The notes beneath the pieces are model-generated. The model made no database searches and had not been told where the DNA came from. It saw nothing but the letters and a program-made list of their open reading frames with translations. A stretch of DNA of 64,000 nt from Bradyrhizobium sp. STM 3843 (GTDB lineage: Bacteria; Pseudomonadota; Alphaproteobacteria; Rhizobiales; Xanthobacteraceae). A program made the position numbers and the translations under genes. The DNA lies in NCBI RefSeq assembly GCF_000239815.1, contig NZ_CAFK01000039.1, positions 1 to 64,000 on the forward strand. The letters are read 5' to 3'. Within the stretch, counting starts at the first letter, position 1. Each line of letters starts with the position of its first letter. Shown piece by piece: positions 25,055-33,515 of the stretch.

Positions 25055-26041
25055 TCAGCTCAACAGAACAATGCCGCCCGGCAGCGCTCGCACGCTGGCG
25101 CCGAACAGGCTCTGGACCTGCGCAATGAAATCGTCGAGATGATCGAGATAGAACGTACCCGAGATCATGCGCCGACCTAATCCGCCCATGATCACGATCC
25201 TGCCCGGCCGGTAGCGGTTGATTTCCTGGACCAGCCGATCGACCGGCCAGTCGCGGACGACCAGCAGGCCATTCAGCCAGGCCTGCATCTGCTCGACATC
25301 GGCATTTGAGGCCGGTGCCAGCCCGGCTTGCGCGGAATATGAGAGCTGTTGACGACCGGCGAGCACAGCACGCTGGCGCTTCCATTCAATCTCGACCTCG
25401 CCATCGACGCACGACACCGAGACCACACCCTCGAGGCACCTGACGTTGAAGCTCGCCTGGCGTGCGCTGATCAGGCCGCCGGCTGCGCCGATCACCACCG
25501 GCGCGGACGCCTCGCCTGCCGCCTGCACCGCAGCCTCGCCGGAGATGAGTTCGATCGCCGGCCGGTCCGGCGTCGATCGAACCGCGATGCTGGTCTGGGT
25601 ATTGAGCGTCAGCGAGATGTTGTCCGCCAACGTGATGACGCGCCGCTCGCCCTTGGCAGTTCGATAGTCCGCCGATAGCTCCTGCCAAGACGGCCACAAC
25701 CCAAGCGGCGGTCGCGCAACCAGATATGCCCCGGCCAACGAGGCCGCGGCAGCGGTCGCCCCTCCGATCAGCACACGACGACTCAGGCCTGAATTCGCAG
25801 CGGCCCTGCGCGCCGCCGTGGGGCCGCCAGCAGCCGGCAGATTCTGTTCGGCAAGTGTTCGCACCGCGTCGCCGAGACCACGCCACAGTCTGACGGCTTC
25901 GCGAAACGCGGCGTCATGCTCAGGACTGCGCTGCCGCCACAAGGCCAGGGCGGCCGCGTCCGCCGATGTCGCCTCACCCGAATGCAGGCGGATGACCCAG
26001 GCAAGGGCCTGCCGCAACAACGGATCCAGTTCCGAAGGCAT
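25055..26041 (-). CDS. fecR: FecR-family anti-sigma / sigma-regulator
   Basis: A 328-residue single-pass signalling protein. The cytoplasmic part has the DUF4880/FecR start (ALAWVIRLHSGEATSADAAAL, LALWRQRSPEHDAAFREAV). A membrane helix lies near residues 90-115 (RVLIGGATAAAASLAGAYLV). The periplasmic FecR domain (AKGERRVITLADNISLTLN, SVSCVDGEVEIEW) is followed by an STN-like tail (WPVDRLVQEINRYRPGRIV). The ATG at 26041 is taken, though TTG codons at 26059 or 26089 are possible. It should hold or activate the FecI-like factor encoded upstream. A bipartite promoter motif lies at 26131-26163. Confidence 0.85.
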   Translation of the reverse strand: MPSELDPLLRQALAWVIRLHSGEATSADAAALALWRQRSPEHDAAFREAVRLWRGLGDAVRTLAEQNLPAAGGPTAARRAAANSGLSRRVLIGGATAAAASLAGAYLVARPPLGLWPSWQELSADYRTAKGERRVITLADNISLTLNTQTSIAVRSTPDRPAIELISGEAAVQAAGEASAPVVIGAAGGLISARQASFNVRCLEGVVSVSCVDGEVEIEWKRQRAVLAGRQQLSYSAQAGLAPASNADVEQMQAWLNGLLVVRDWPVDRLVQEINRYRPGRIVIMGGLGRRMISGTFYLDHLDDFIAQVQSLFGASVRALPGGIVLLS

Positions 26042-26130
26042 TTCGTTGCGTGCAGTCAAAGCCGGTCGCTCTTTTCTCTCCGCCGGCAAGCGGCGGCATT
26101 CCCGATCACAGCGCGCTCGTCCTGATCAAT

Positions 26131-26163
26131 AGACGATCCACGCCCGGCCGGACTGAATCGAAA
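26131..26163 (-). promoter_or_regulatory. Predicted ECF-sigma promoter before fecR
   Basis: It carries the same elements as the motif before tpsB: TTTCGATTCAGTC, exactly 15 bases, CGTCT, on the minus strand. It lies between fecI and fecR, about 90 bases before the chosen fecR ATG. It suggests autoregulation of fecR by the linked sigma factor. Confidence 0.7.
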
Positions 26164-26295
26164 ACATCGCGCCGGCGGGCTTTACAAGCTGTTTGTTGCG
26201 ACAGGAGCCAATCATGCAAAGCTTTTTACAAGGAATTCGGCGCGGCCAACCCGGCCCACCTTGCTTTCGTCGACCGCGGCAGCAGTTGACTGAAG

Positions 26296-26847
26296 CTAAT
26301 CCCGCGCCTGCGGCCTTGCCCTTGGTCCAAAACGGCGAAGGATTTTACGGCCGAGGCGCTGGCTGAGGTGCTCCATAGCATATTGCAAGTCGAAATCGAC
26401 CGTCCGAACGTTGATCCCGAAACGGTCGGCAATCTCCCGGTGCGGCTGCTGATGGAGATGGGCTGCAACGAAAACATTGCGCCGGCGAGCCGGCAATTCC
26501 GCCAGCGCCTTCTCGAACTCCGCCATTTCGATCCGCGACTCCGCAACCGCACTGGGGTCAGGTCCGTCGTCGGCGAGATCGAGCATCGTCTCGACATCAG
26601 CAGCGCTCAGGAGCTGCTGATCGCCTTTGCGTCTGTCGCGGGCAACGTTGAGCGCCATCCGGAACAGATAGTCGAGCGGGCTGCGAACCTCGACGGCATC
26701 GGAAACGCGATCGACGCGGAGGAAAGTCTCGTGCAGCGCCTCACGAGCGAAGTCGGCGGAGCCAAGACGGCGCGTCAAACGCTTGGTCAGCCCCTCATAT
26801 TCGGCCGCAAGAGCCTCCCGCAGCGATCTGATATTTGAATCGGACAC
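26296..26847 (-). CDS. fecI: FecI-like ECF sigma factor
   Basis: A 183-residue sigma-70 factor of the iron-starvation (FecI) type. Region 2 shows RRLGSADFAREALHETFLRV and RSPLDYLFRMALNVARDRRK. Region 4 shows ALAELPARRRNVFVAAHLH and HREIADRFGINVRTVDFDLQ. The GTG at 26847 is chosen because it gives a normal N-terminus; the frame stays open to a TTG at 26928. It stands directly upstream of fecR and should recognise the repeated bipartite motif at 26131-26163 and 24415-24447. Such factors answer outer-membrane signals sent through FecR. Confidence 0.85.
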   Translation of the reverse strand: MSDSNIRSLREALAAEYEGLTKRLTRRLGSADFAREALHETFLRVDRVSDAVEVRSPLDYLFRMALNVARDRRKGDQQLLSAADVETMLDLADDGPDPSAVAESRIEMAEFEKALAELPARRRNVFVAAHLHQQPHREIADRFGINVRTVDFDLQYAMEHLSQRLGRKILRRFGPRARPQARD

Positions 26848-26961
26848 CGACGCTGCCCCATCCGCCGCCGCTTTGCACTGCAACCGGCATACCGCCCCAC
26901 TGGTGTACCTATCGAGCACGGATGACAATGGCGTGACGGCGGAGCCGTCCCGTATCGCCGC

Positions 26962-27086
26962 TCACGGATCCAGATCGAAGGCGACCGCAATCGTGATGTC
27001 GAGATCGTCCGACGGGTCGGGCGGAATGCGCGGCAGCGGCTGCGCCTCTTGGATGGTCTTGACCACCGCCACGCCGAGCAACGCCC
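26962..27086 (-). pseudogene. Remnant of a TonB C-terminal domain
   Basis: Reading the minus strand into the stop TGA at 26962-26964 gives VVKTIQEAQPLPRIPPDPS then DDLDITIAVAFDLDP, the typical end of a TonB domain. No start codon with a ribosome site exists. The frame runs back into the flgL coding region, where the reading becomes unrelated. It looks like the last 35-40 codons of a lost tonB gene, joined directly to the flgL stop. Confidence 0.6.
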
Positions 27087-27998
27087 TTATCGGAGATAGC
27101 TCGCCAGGTTGAGGCTCTGGATCTTGGAAATTGCCGTATAGGATGCAGTCAGCTGCGCCTGATAGGTTGAAAGCTGGGCCGTGACTGACGCCACGTCGAC
27201 ACTGGTGAGATCGCTGTCAAGGCTTTCGGCGTAGCTCTTGAAGTCGGTCTGCAGCGACTTTGCGTCCTCGATCTGCGAGGTGGCGTTGGAGAGCTTTGCC
27301 TGAACCGTCGCGACATCGTCCACCGCGCTGTCGGCGAGGCTCAGCGCACTGGAGATATCGCTGCTCGACAGGGTCGAGCTGTTGGCCACGAACTTCAATG
27401 CCCGCGTCACCTCCTCAAAGGCGGAGTTGTCGGCGGTGATCCCATACGTCACGGTCTGACCACCCGAAACGCGGACCGAGGCGAGTTCGCTGTCGCCCTG
27501 ATAGTAGCTGGTATCCGGCGTGCTCAGCGAGCCCGCCCCCGACGAGCCGAAGCTTGAGAGATCGACCGCAGCGGTCGAGGTCTTGGCGCCGCTGAACACA
27601 TACTCGCCATCATATTGCGTGTTGAGAATGCCGCCCATCTGTTGCAACAATTGCTGCGCCGTGCTGATCGCCGACGCCACTTCCGTGCCGCTGGCGGTGG
27701 TGGCCGCGCTGAGGGCGCTCTTCAATTGGTTCACCACCTCCGAGACCTGGCCTACTGCCGAATACATCACTTGCGCCTTATTGTCGGCCAGCGTCGCGGC
27801 GTCGATGTAGGATTGCGCGCGCGTCACCGAGACCTGGAGGTTGACGACGTGCTGGGTGTCGGCGCCGTAGCCGGCGAGGTATTCCGACTTCAGACCTGAC
27901 GCCTCCTGGACCTGCATATCGGCCATGGTCGCCTGCGTCCGCAGCGCGCTGGAGATCATCTGCTCCGTGTTGGAAAAAGTGGCGATCCGCATCATCAT
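27087..27998 (-). CDS. flgL: Flagellar hook-filament junction protein FlgL
   Basis: A 303-residue flagellin-like junction protein. The N-terminal coil (RIATFSNTEQMISSALRTQ, MADMQVQEASGLKSEYLAGY) and C-terminal coil (YQAQLTASYTAISKIQSLNLASYLR) match FlgL. The centre has GEYVFSGAKTST, the common FlgL motif. Three ATG codons in a row open the gene. It is the last gene of the flgD-to-flgL operon, 21 bases after flgK, and its stop abuts a TonB remnant. With FlgK it connects hook and filament. Confidence 0.92.
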   Translation of the reverse strand: MMMRIATFSNTEQMISSALRTQATMADMQVQEASGLKSEYLAGYGADTQHVVNLQVSVTRAQSYIDAATLADNKAQVMYSAVGQVSEVVNQLKSALSAATTASGTEVASAISTAQQLLQQMGGILNTQYDGEYVFSGAKTSTAAVDLSSFGSSGAGSLSTPDTSYYQGDSELASVRVSGGQTVTYGITADNSAFEEVTRALKFVANSSTLSSSDISSALSLADSAVDDVATVQAKLSNATSQIEDAKSLQTDFKSYAESLDSDLTSVDVASVTAQLSTYQAQLTASYTAISKIQSLNLASYLR

Positions 27999-28019
27999 GG
28001 CACTATTCTCTCGTCCAGA

Positions 28020-29777
28020 CTAACCCGACTGCATCGCGGTGATGAGCGATGAAAACATGGTGTTGACCGCCGAGAGCAGCTGCGATGCCGCTGCATATTT
28101 GTTTTGCAGCGAGCTGACCCGCGCGGTTTCCTCGTCGATATTGACGCCGGTCTCGGAGGACAGCGAGCTCGCGTAAGTCGATTGCGCGGTCTCCTTTGCC
28201 GTATAGGTCGAGGAGGCCTCTGACGCCTTGCTGGCGACATTGGCCACGATCGCCGCGGCGTAATTGGCGAAGGAACCGCTGGTGGCGCTCAAACCTCCTG
28301 CGGCGGAAAAGCTGCGGGATCCCGTCAGCGCGCTGTAGAGGCTGTTGATGACGGTCGCCGAACCGGAGGTCAGCACCTGACTGCCCGTCGTGAGCGTCGC
28401 AGAGCTGTCAATTGTATCCGTCGGCAATCCGGACGCGCCCGACAGGATATCGCTGCGGACCGCAAAATCCGAGGCGCCGGTTCCGGTGACGAGATCGTTC
28501 ATCCCGAAATAGTCCGAGAAGCCCGCCCCGCTGACCGAGCTCGTCATGTCATTGATGGCCACGCCATCGCCGGAGGCGGTCGAGCTGACCACCAGATGTC
28601 CGCTGGAATCGATCGATGCCGAGACGCCGGAGATCCCGTTCAGCGCGGTGACGAGATCGCCGACCGTCGAATAGGATGAGAGATTCAGATCCTGATAGGA
28701 GACCAGATTGCCGCTCTGGTCGGTCACGGCGATCCGGACCGTCCCGGTGGCCGACAGAGCATCCGTGCTGGCGACCGTCGACGTCCCGGTCAGGCTGCTC
28801 GGCGCCGGCACCGAGGATGCACCGTTGGTGACCGCATTGAGCGCGGACTTCAACTGCGTTGCAAGCTGATCGAGCTGCGACTGTTCGGCCGGCAACGTCT
28901 GGTCTCGCAGGGTGACCAAAGCGCCGATCTTGCCGGAGGTGATCTGCGAGGTGATATCAACCCCGTTGACCGTGATGCCGCTGAAGCCGCCCGAGCTATA
29001 GCTGGTCGACGCGGTCACATTCGCCGAGGTCGAATAGCTGAGCGTATGCGCCGAGGAATCGACCAGTGCCTGGCCCGAGGACGTATAGACCTGCAGATCC
29101 CCGTTCGATGCCGTGTAGTAGCTCACGTTCATGTATGACGAGAGATCTTGCAGCGCGGAATTCCGTTCGTCTTCAAGATCCGCGGTCGATTGTCCGGCCG
29201 CGCCCATCTTCCTGATCTCGACGTTGAGATCAGAGATCTGCTTCAGATCGCTGTTGATGCTGGTGACCGAAGATCCGATATCCTGATCGGCATTGGACCG
29301 CAGGGTCTGGATGCCGCTCGACGTATCACGCAATTGCGAGGCGACGTCGTCGAGCGCGCTCACGACGGCCGATTGCAGCGAGACGCTCGAGGGCGAGCTC
29401 GCCAGCGAGGACAATGCCGATTCGAGCGAAGACAGCGAGTTGGCGAGCGACGTCCCGGTGGTCGACGTGCCATTGCTGTTGGCAGTGCCGAACAGCTGCT
29501 CGAGCTCAGTCATGTAGTTATTAGTGGTGTCGGCGGAGCCGAGATCGGAGGTGGCGCCAATCAGGGACTTCAACAGCAGCTTGTCGACGTTGCTGCTGAT
29601 CCCGGTGATGGTTACCCCGGTGCCGACGCCATCGGTCACATTGGCGGACTGATTGGCCGTCTTCTTGGTGTAGCCCGTGGTATCGGCGTTCGATATGTTC
29701 GACGACGCCACGCTGATCTGCGTTTCGGTCGCCATGATCCCGCTGAACGCGATCAGTCTTGCAACATCGAGCGACAT
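28020..29777 (-). CDS. flgK: Flagellar hook-filament junction protein FlgK
   Basis: A 585-residue hook-associated protein 1. The N-terminus has the rod/hook signature SVASSNISNADTTGYTKK and a coiled D0/D1 region. The C-terminal helix VNIDEETARVSSLQNKYAAASQLLSAVN is the canonical FlgK end, which packs with FlgE and FlgL; the protein then ends TMFSSLITAMQSG. The middle is a Ser/Thr/Gly-rich domain. The length is normal. It follows the FlgN-like gene, its likely chaperone, by 24 bases and is co-transcribed with flgL. Confidence 0.93.
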   Translation of the reverse strand: MSLDVARLIAFSGIMATETQISVASSNISNADTTGYTKKTANQSANVTDGVGTGVTITGISSNVDKLLLKSLIGATSDLGSADTTNNYMTELEQLFGTANSNGTSTTGTSLANSLSSLESALSSLASSPSSVSLQSAVVSALDDVASQLRDTSSGIQTLRSNADQDIGSSVTSINSDLKQISDLNVEIRKMGAAGQSTADLEDERNSALQDLSSYMNVSYYTASNGDLQVYTSSGQALVDSSAHTLSYSTSANVTASTSYSSGGFSGITVNGVDITSQITSGKIGALVTLRDQTLPAEQSQLDQLATQLKSALNAVTNGASSVPAPSSLTGTSTVASTDALSATGTVRIAVTDQSGNLVSYQDLNLSSYSTVGDLVTALNGISGVSASIDSSGHLVVSSTASGDGVAINDMTSSVSGAGFSDYFGMNDLVTGTGASDFAVRSDILSGASGLPTDTIDSSATLTTGSQVLTSGSATVINSLYSALTGSRSFSAAGGLSATSGSFANYAAAIVANVASKASEASSTYTAKETAQSTYASSLSSETGVNIDEETARVSSLQNKYAAASQLLSAVNTMFSSLITAMQSG

Positions 29778-29801
29778 CGCTTCCCCCCGCCTCTACCGTG
29801 C

Positions 29802-30254
29802 TCAAGCCTGAACGTTGGTCCCGCACGACATCGCACGCGCCGCGCGGCGGCCGCCCGATCCATAGGGCGAAACGCTGGCGATCTGTTCGCGGATCGCCTG
29901 CATGACCGCCTCGATCCGGCGGTTGCTCGCCTCGATCGCCGCGCGCAGCCGCAGCAGATTCTCGTCCATCGCGAGACGCAGATTGAGAATCCGTTCCATC
30001 AGCTGCTCCCGCAGCATCCGGTCCTGCACGTCCAGGCTTGCCGTCCTGGCCGCGCACTCCGCGACGCGCTGCTCAAACAGTCCGGCAAGCCGGTTCTTGT
30101 CGTCGAGCTGCTTCGACCGTGACGCCGGCAGGCCCTTGGCCAGTTCGGCGTTCTCCTCCGATACCACGACGATCAGTTCGTCGATCAACGCGATCAACGT
30201 CTTCACGCCTTCGTCGCCGGCTCCGCTGCGGACGGCCTGGACTGCTGGTTTCAT
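29802..30254 (-). CDS. flgN: FlgN-like flagellar export chaperone
   Basis: A 150-residue all-helical, charged protein just upstream of flgK. Helices such as LIALIDELIVVVSEENAEL, FEQRVAECAARTASLDVQD, RILNLRLAMDENLLRLRAA and RIEAVMQAIREQIASV match the size and pattern of FlgN, the cytoplasmic chaperone of FlgK and FlgL. Sequence identity in this family is low, so the name rests on position and helical form. The C-terminus carries SPYGSGGRR, a short Gly-rich tail. Confidence 0.7.
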   Translation of the reverse strand: MKPAVQAVRSGAGDEGVKTLIALIDELIVVVSEENAELAKGLPASRSKQLDDKNRLAGLFEQRVAECAARTASLDVQDRMLREQLMERILNLRLAMDENLLRLRAAIEASNRRIEAVMQAIREQIASVSPYGSGGRRAARAMSCGTNVQA

Positions 30255-30275
30255 CTTGTCGCTCCCGTATCGTCG

Positions 30276-30554
30276 TCAATGACCGCGCCGTTGCGGCGCG
30301 TTGGCCGTGCGCGCCACGCGCGCGTAAGTGTTGAACGCCGCGACCCTGACCGTCGCAAGCCTTCGTTCTTCGTCGAGCTGCGCGCATTCGCGCAGCAGCT
30401 TGCGACGCACCGTCTCGATGTCGTCGATGAGTGCGAGCAGTTCCAGACGATCGGCCGTTCCGGCGGCCGCTGCGCGGATCTTCAGCCGCTGCAACCGCCG
30501 CAACAGCGCTTCGCCTTCGCCGGCCCGCTCCTTCCTTGGATCGGCCATGCTCAC
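30276..30554 (-). CDS. Small helical protein in the flagellar operon
   Basis: A 92-residue, charged, helical protein (GEALLRRLQRLKIRAAAAG, TADRLELLALIDDIETVRRK, ECAQLDEERRLATVRVAAF). The ATG overlaps the flgE stop by four bases and the FlgN-like gene follows after 21 bases. It may be a second small chaperone or assembly factor for axial proteins, like FliT or FlgN halves, but no family mark is certain. Confidence 0.65.
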   Translation of the reverse strand: MSMADPRKERAGEGEALLRRLQRLKIRAAAAGTADRLELLALIDDIETVRRKLLRECAQLDEERRLATVRVAAFNTYARVARTANAPQRRGH

Positions 30555-31810
30555 CTCATCGACGAGATCAGGGTGTCAAACATCTTGTTGACCGTGGTCA
30601 CGACCTGCGATGCCGCCGAATAGGCCTGCTGGGCCGAGATCATGTTGCTGAACTGACCTGTGGTGTCGGTCGTGCTCGACTCCAATTCGCTCCCGTAGAT
30701 CGTGCCGGCGCCGTTCTCGCCCGATGTCTGCAAGGTGGCGTCGCCGGACGTCGCGGTCGACGTATACATACCGCCGCTATGCGCGACTAGGCCGTTCGGA
30801 TCGGCGAACGTGGCGACTGCTATCTTGTAGATCGGAATGGTCTGCCCGTTCGAATAGGTCGCATCGACGATGCCGTCTTTGCCGACCGAGATGCTGCTCA
30901 GCGTACCGAAGGATATGCCGTCCGAGCTCGCGTTGAAGTTGCTGACATCTGGGGTCGTACTTCCGGACGACAATTGGGTCAGACCGTTGGTACCACCGCC
31001 GGTGGTCCCGAAGTCCATCGTGATCGAGCTCGTCGCAGCGCCGTTGTTCCAAGTGATGCTGAGCGGGTTGGCCGTCGATTGGCCCGCGGTCGTCACGGTA
31101 CCCAGCGATCCATCATTATTGAACGTGACATCATAGGTGTCCGATGCCGGAGCCGTCGTACTAATGGTCCCGTCAGGCGAGGACATCTGGGCGGTCCAAG
31201 TGTTGGCCGCGGTCTTGGTCCACTTGATGTCCAGCGTGTGCGCGTCTCCCAGCGAGTCATAGACCGTGGTCGAGCTGCTGAAAGTTGAGCTGCTTGTTGC
31301 GTCAGCCGGAAGATTCGCCGAGATGGAGGTCTTTGTCGTTGCCCCGCCATTGGTCAGGGCAACCTTGGTGTTGATCGGCTCGAGGCTCGTCCCGGTGATG
31401 CTTCCGCTCGCATCGGTACGCCAGCCCTCCAGATAGTAGCCATTATCTTCGAGATAGCCGGCATTGTCCGTCGTGAAGGCACCGTTTCGGGTATAAAAGG
31501 TGTCGCCGCCCGCCGTCGTGGAGTTGGCTGTGACAAAGAAACCCGAGCCCTGAATCGCGACGTCGGTCGCGTTGGTGGTTGACGCCAACAGGCCTTGCTG
31601 GGTGATGTTGGAGCGGCCCGACACAGAGACGCCGCCCGAGGAGTAAGACTGGCTGCTGCTCGATGCCGTCACGAGCTGCTCAAACATCGCCGACGTGGTC
31701 TTATAGCCTGTCGTATCGGAATTTGAGATGTTGTCGCTGATCATCGCGAGCGACGAGCTCTGCGCATTGAGCGCGGAAATCGCCGAGGAAAGTGCTCCAG
31801 AAAGACTCAT
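30551..31810 (-). CDS. flgE: Flagellar hook protein FlgE
   Basis: A 419-residue hook subunit. N-terminus: SSAISALNAQSSSLAMISD with NISNSDTTGYKT, the rod/hook signature. Next comes a domain with IQGSGFFVT and TRNGAFTTDNAGYLEDNGYYLEGW, the FlgE core. C-terminus: GTIYGSELESSTTDTTGQF, SNMISAQQAYSAASQVVTT, then VNKMFDTLISSMR. It forms the universal-joint hook. It follows flgD, whose product caps hook growth, by 21 bases. Confidence 0.94.
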   Translation of the reverse strand: MSLSGALSSAISALNAQSSSLAMISDNISNSDTTGYKTTSAMFEQLVTASSSSQSYSSGGVSVSGRSNITQQGLLASTTNATDVAIQGSGFFVTANSTTAGGDTFYTRNGAFTTDNAGYLEDNGYYLEGWRTDASGSITGTSLEPINTKVALTNGGATTKTSISANLPADATSSSTFSSSTTVYDSLGDAHTLDIKWTKTAANTWTAQMSSPDGTISTTAPASDTYDVTFNNDGSLGTVTTAGQSTANPLSITWNNGAATSSITMDFGTTGGGTNGLTQLSSGSTTPDVSNFNASSDGISFGTLSSISVGKDGIVDATYSNGQTIPIYKIAVATFADPNGLVAHSGGMYTSTATSGDATLQTSGENGAGTIYGSELESSTTDTTGQFSNMISAQQAYSAASQVVTTVNKMFDTLISSMR

Positions 31811-31831
31811 AGTCCACTCCGATTAATGCTG

Positions 31832-32497
31832 TCAGGAGGTTACGCCGATGATGTTCGCGGCACTGACCGACACGCCGTTCACGGTGAGCGATGGCGTGCT
31901 GGTCGAGGTATCGATGCCGGTCACGGTGCCCGTGATCGTGGTGTAGTTGAGCACCGAGGTGCCGGCCGAGTTGGTTGCCGTGACCGATATCGTGTACTGC
32001 CCGCCGTCGCTGAGCTGGTTGCCAGACGAGTCCTTGCCGTCCCAGGTGAACGAGTTCGAACCCGAATTGCCGGTGCCGGTACCGCTCCAGACCGTGTTGC
32101 CGGACGAGTCCTTGACCGAGATCGAGACGTTGGAGGCGGCCGAGGACAGCGAGTAGCCGAACGTCGCCGATCCGTTGGACAGCGTCGCCGTATCGGTCTT
32201 CGCGACGACGGTGTGGCCGATGTAATTGACCGAATTGAGCGTCACGAGGCTGGAGAACGAGCTCGCCAGCGAGCTCATGCTGGTGTTGATCGCCTGCTGT
32301 TCGGAGAAATTGGCATAAGACGTCATCTGATTGATGAAGTCGGTCACGCTGGTCGCATTCAGCGGGTCCTGGTTCTGCAATTCACTGACGAGCAGCGACA
32401 GGAAGTCCTGCGTGCTCAGCGTCGAGTTCGACGATGATGATGAGGAGGAAGAGGACGAGGCGGCTGAACTCGATGAACTCGTCGCGGAAACCGTCAT
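31832..32497 (-). CDS. flgD: Hook-capping protein FlgD
   Basis: A 221-residue hook scaffold. After a Ser-rich leader (about 25 residues) the family motif appears: LSTQDFLSLLVSELQNQDPL, then FINQMTSYANFSEQQAINTS. The C-terminal half has the FlgD Ig/Tudor-like domain (VSISVKDSSGNTVW, FTWDGKDSSGNQLSDGGQY). It caps the growing hook and guides FlgE addition. It is the first gene of the minus-strand operon flgD, flgE, small protein, flgN-like, flgK, flgL. Confidence 0.93.
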   Translation of the reverse strand: MTVSATSSSSSAASSSSSSSSSSNSTLSTQDFLSLLVSELQNQDPLNATSVTDFINQMTSYANFSEQQAINTSMSSLASSFSSLVTLNSVNYIGHTVVAKTDTATLSNGSATFGYSLSSAASNVSISVKDSSGNTVWSGTGTGNSGSNSFTWDGKDSSGNQLSDGGQYTISVTATNSAGTSVLNYTTITGTVTGIDTSTSTPSLTVNGVSVSAANIIGVTS

Positions 32498-32954
32498 GAC
32501 AAACTCCAGATCTGCTCACCGCGCGCGACGCAGCGGCTACATCGCAAGCTCGCGATCGTGATGGCGTTTGCAGATCAAACGGTCGGCGCAACCAATTCAG
32601 GCGCAGAAAGATTCGACGGAATTACTTGATTAGACGGCAGAATTTGCCGCCGCGCCGCCGTGCAGAGGCGGCAAAAAACGCCTGGTATGGGCGATCGCCC
32701 GTGGACATCGCCCGGTCGATGAGCCCGAGCCACAGCATTGGATCGAAAATCGGCTCGCAGGATTCGGTGGAGATCGGCGGGCGGGCACCCGTCCGGTCAT
32801 GGCATGATGGCAGATGGGGCGGAGATCAAAGTCGGCCCAAGGCTATGGCCTGGCATTCGGCAGCGCCGCGCCAAGGAACAAAGCCACACGAACGCCGGAG
32901 TGACGCGGCATCGCGCCACCCTCTCTCGCCAGGGTCTCAGCTCAGTGGAAAAAT
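32498..32954. other. Gene-free spacer upstream of flgD
   Basis: These 457 bases hold no convincing gene. They should contain the promoter of the flgD-to-flgL operon (minus strand), but I see neither a sigma-54 nor a sigma-28 box of good quality by eye. The weak plus-strand frames here have a composition unlike their neighbours. Confidence 0.4.
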
Positions 32955-33239
32955 TCAGCCCGGATGTGATGCGTCGGCCGCTTGGACCGGCTGCTCTTCT
33001 GCAGGCGCCGCGGTCTTCATCCGCCCGGCCGCAGCGACAATCCGGTCCGCAAGACCTGCGGGCGCTCTGGCCGGCGGTGCAGACAGAGCCTGGCGTAAGG
33101 CGCGCGCCTCCTCAAGCAGCGCATTTGCTTCGGGAGACGAAGCCAGAAGTTCGACCGCAGCCTGGCGCTGCGCTTCAGGCCAGCCGGAGAGATCTTCTCC
33201 CAACCGGTCGATCAGATCCTCGAATTCCCTGACGTCCAT
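32955..33239 (-). CDS. Small acidic protein, possible ECF-sigma partner
   Basis: A 94-residue soluble protein (MDVREFEDLIDRLGEDLSGW, QRQAAVELLASSPEANALLE, then an Ala/Pro-rich end). Proteins of this pattern are often encoded next to ECF sigma factors in Bradyrhizobium, where they may be part of an anti-sigma module. Here the nearest sigma gene is about 3.4 kb away, beyond the fliC-fliD-fliS genes. The start ATG is unambiguous in the frame; no ribosome site is striking. The role is inferred only. Confidence 0.55.
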   Translation of the reverse strand: MDVREFEDLIDRLGEDLSGWPEAQRQAAVELLASSPEANALLEEARALRQALSAPPARAPAGLADRIVAAAGRMKTAAPAEEQPVQAADASHPG

Positions 33240-33515
33240 CGTCCGCTCAATCCAGCGTCCCCGGCGCCGTCATAAACCATTCGAGAGCAAGACGAAATTG
33301 ATATCAATCGGTTGCGGCAATCGACCGCAACATGATACCGTTATCACCCGTAGATTCGTTGGCTCATATGCACGATGATGTGCATTAGAACCGACCAAAA
33401 TGCAATTATAGGATGAATTTTCACCAAACTACTGCTTGTGCTGGATCCTAGGAAGAAGCGGCGATGGCTTACAATGTCATTTTCGCTCGACTGCAGCGAC
33501 CGACGATTCGGTCGG

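Noticed and set aside
29148-30122. 324-codon plus-strand frame
   Set aside because: Antisense to flgK and the FlgN-like gene; composition is non-protein-like.
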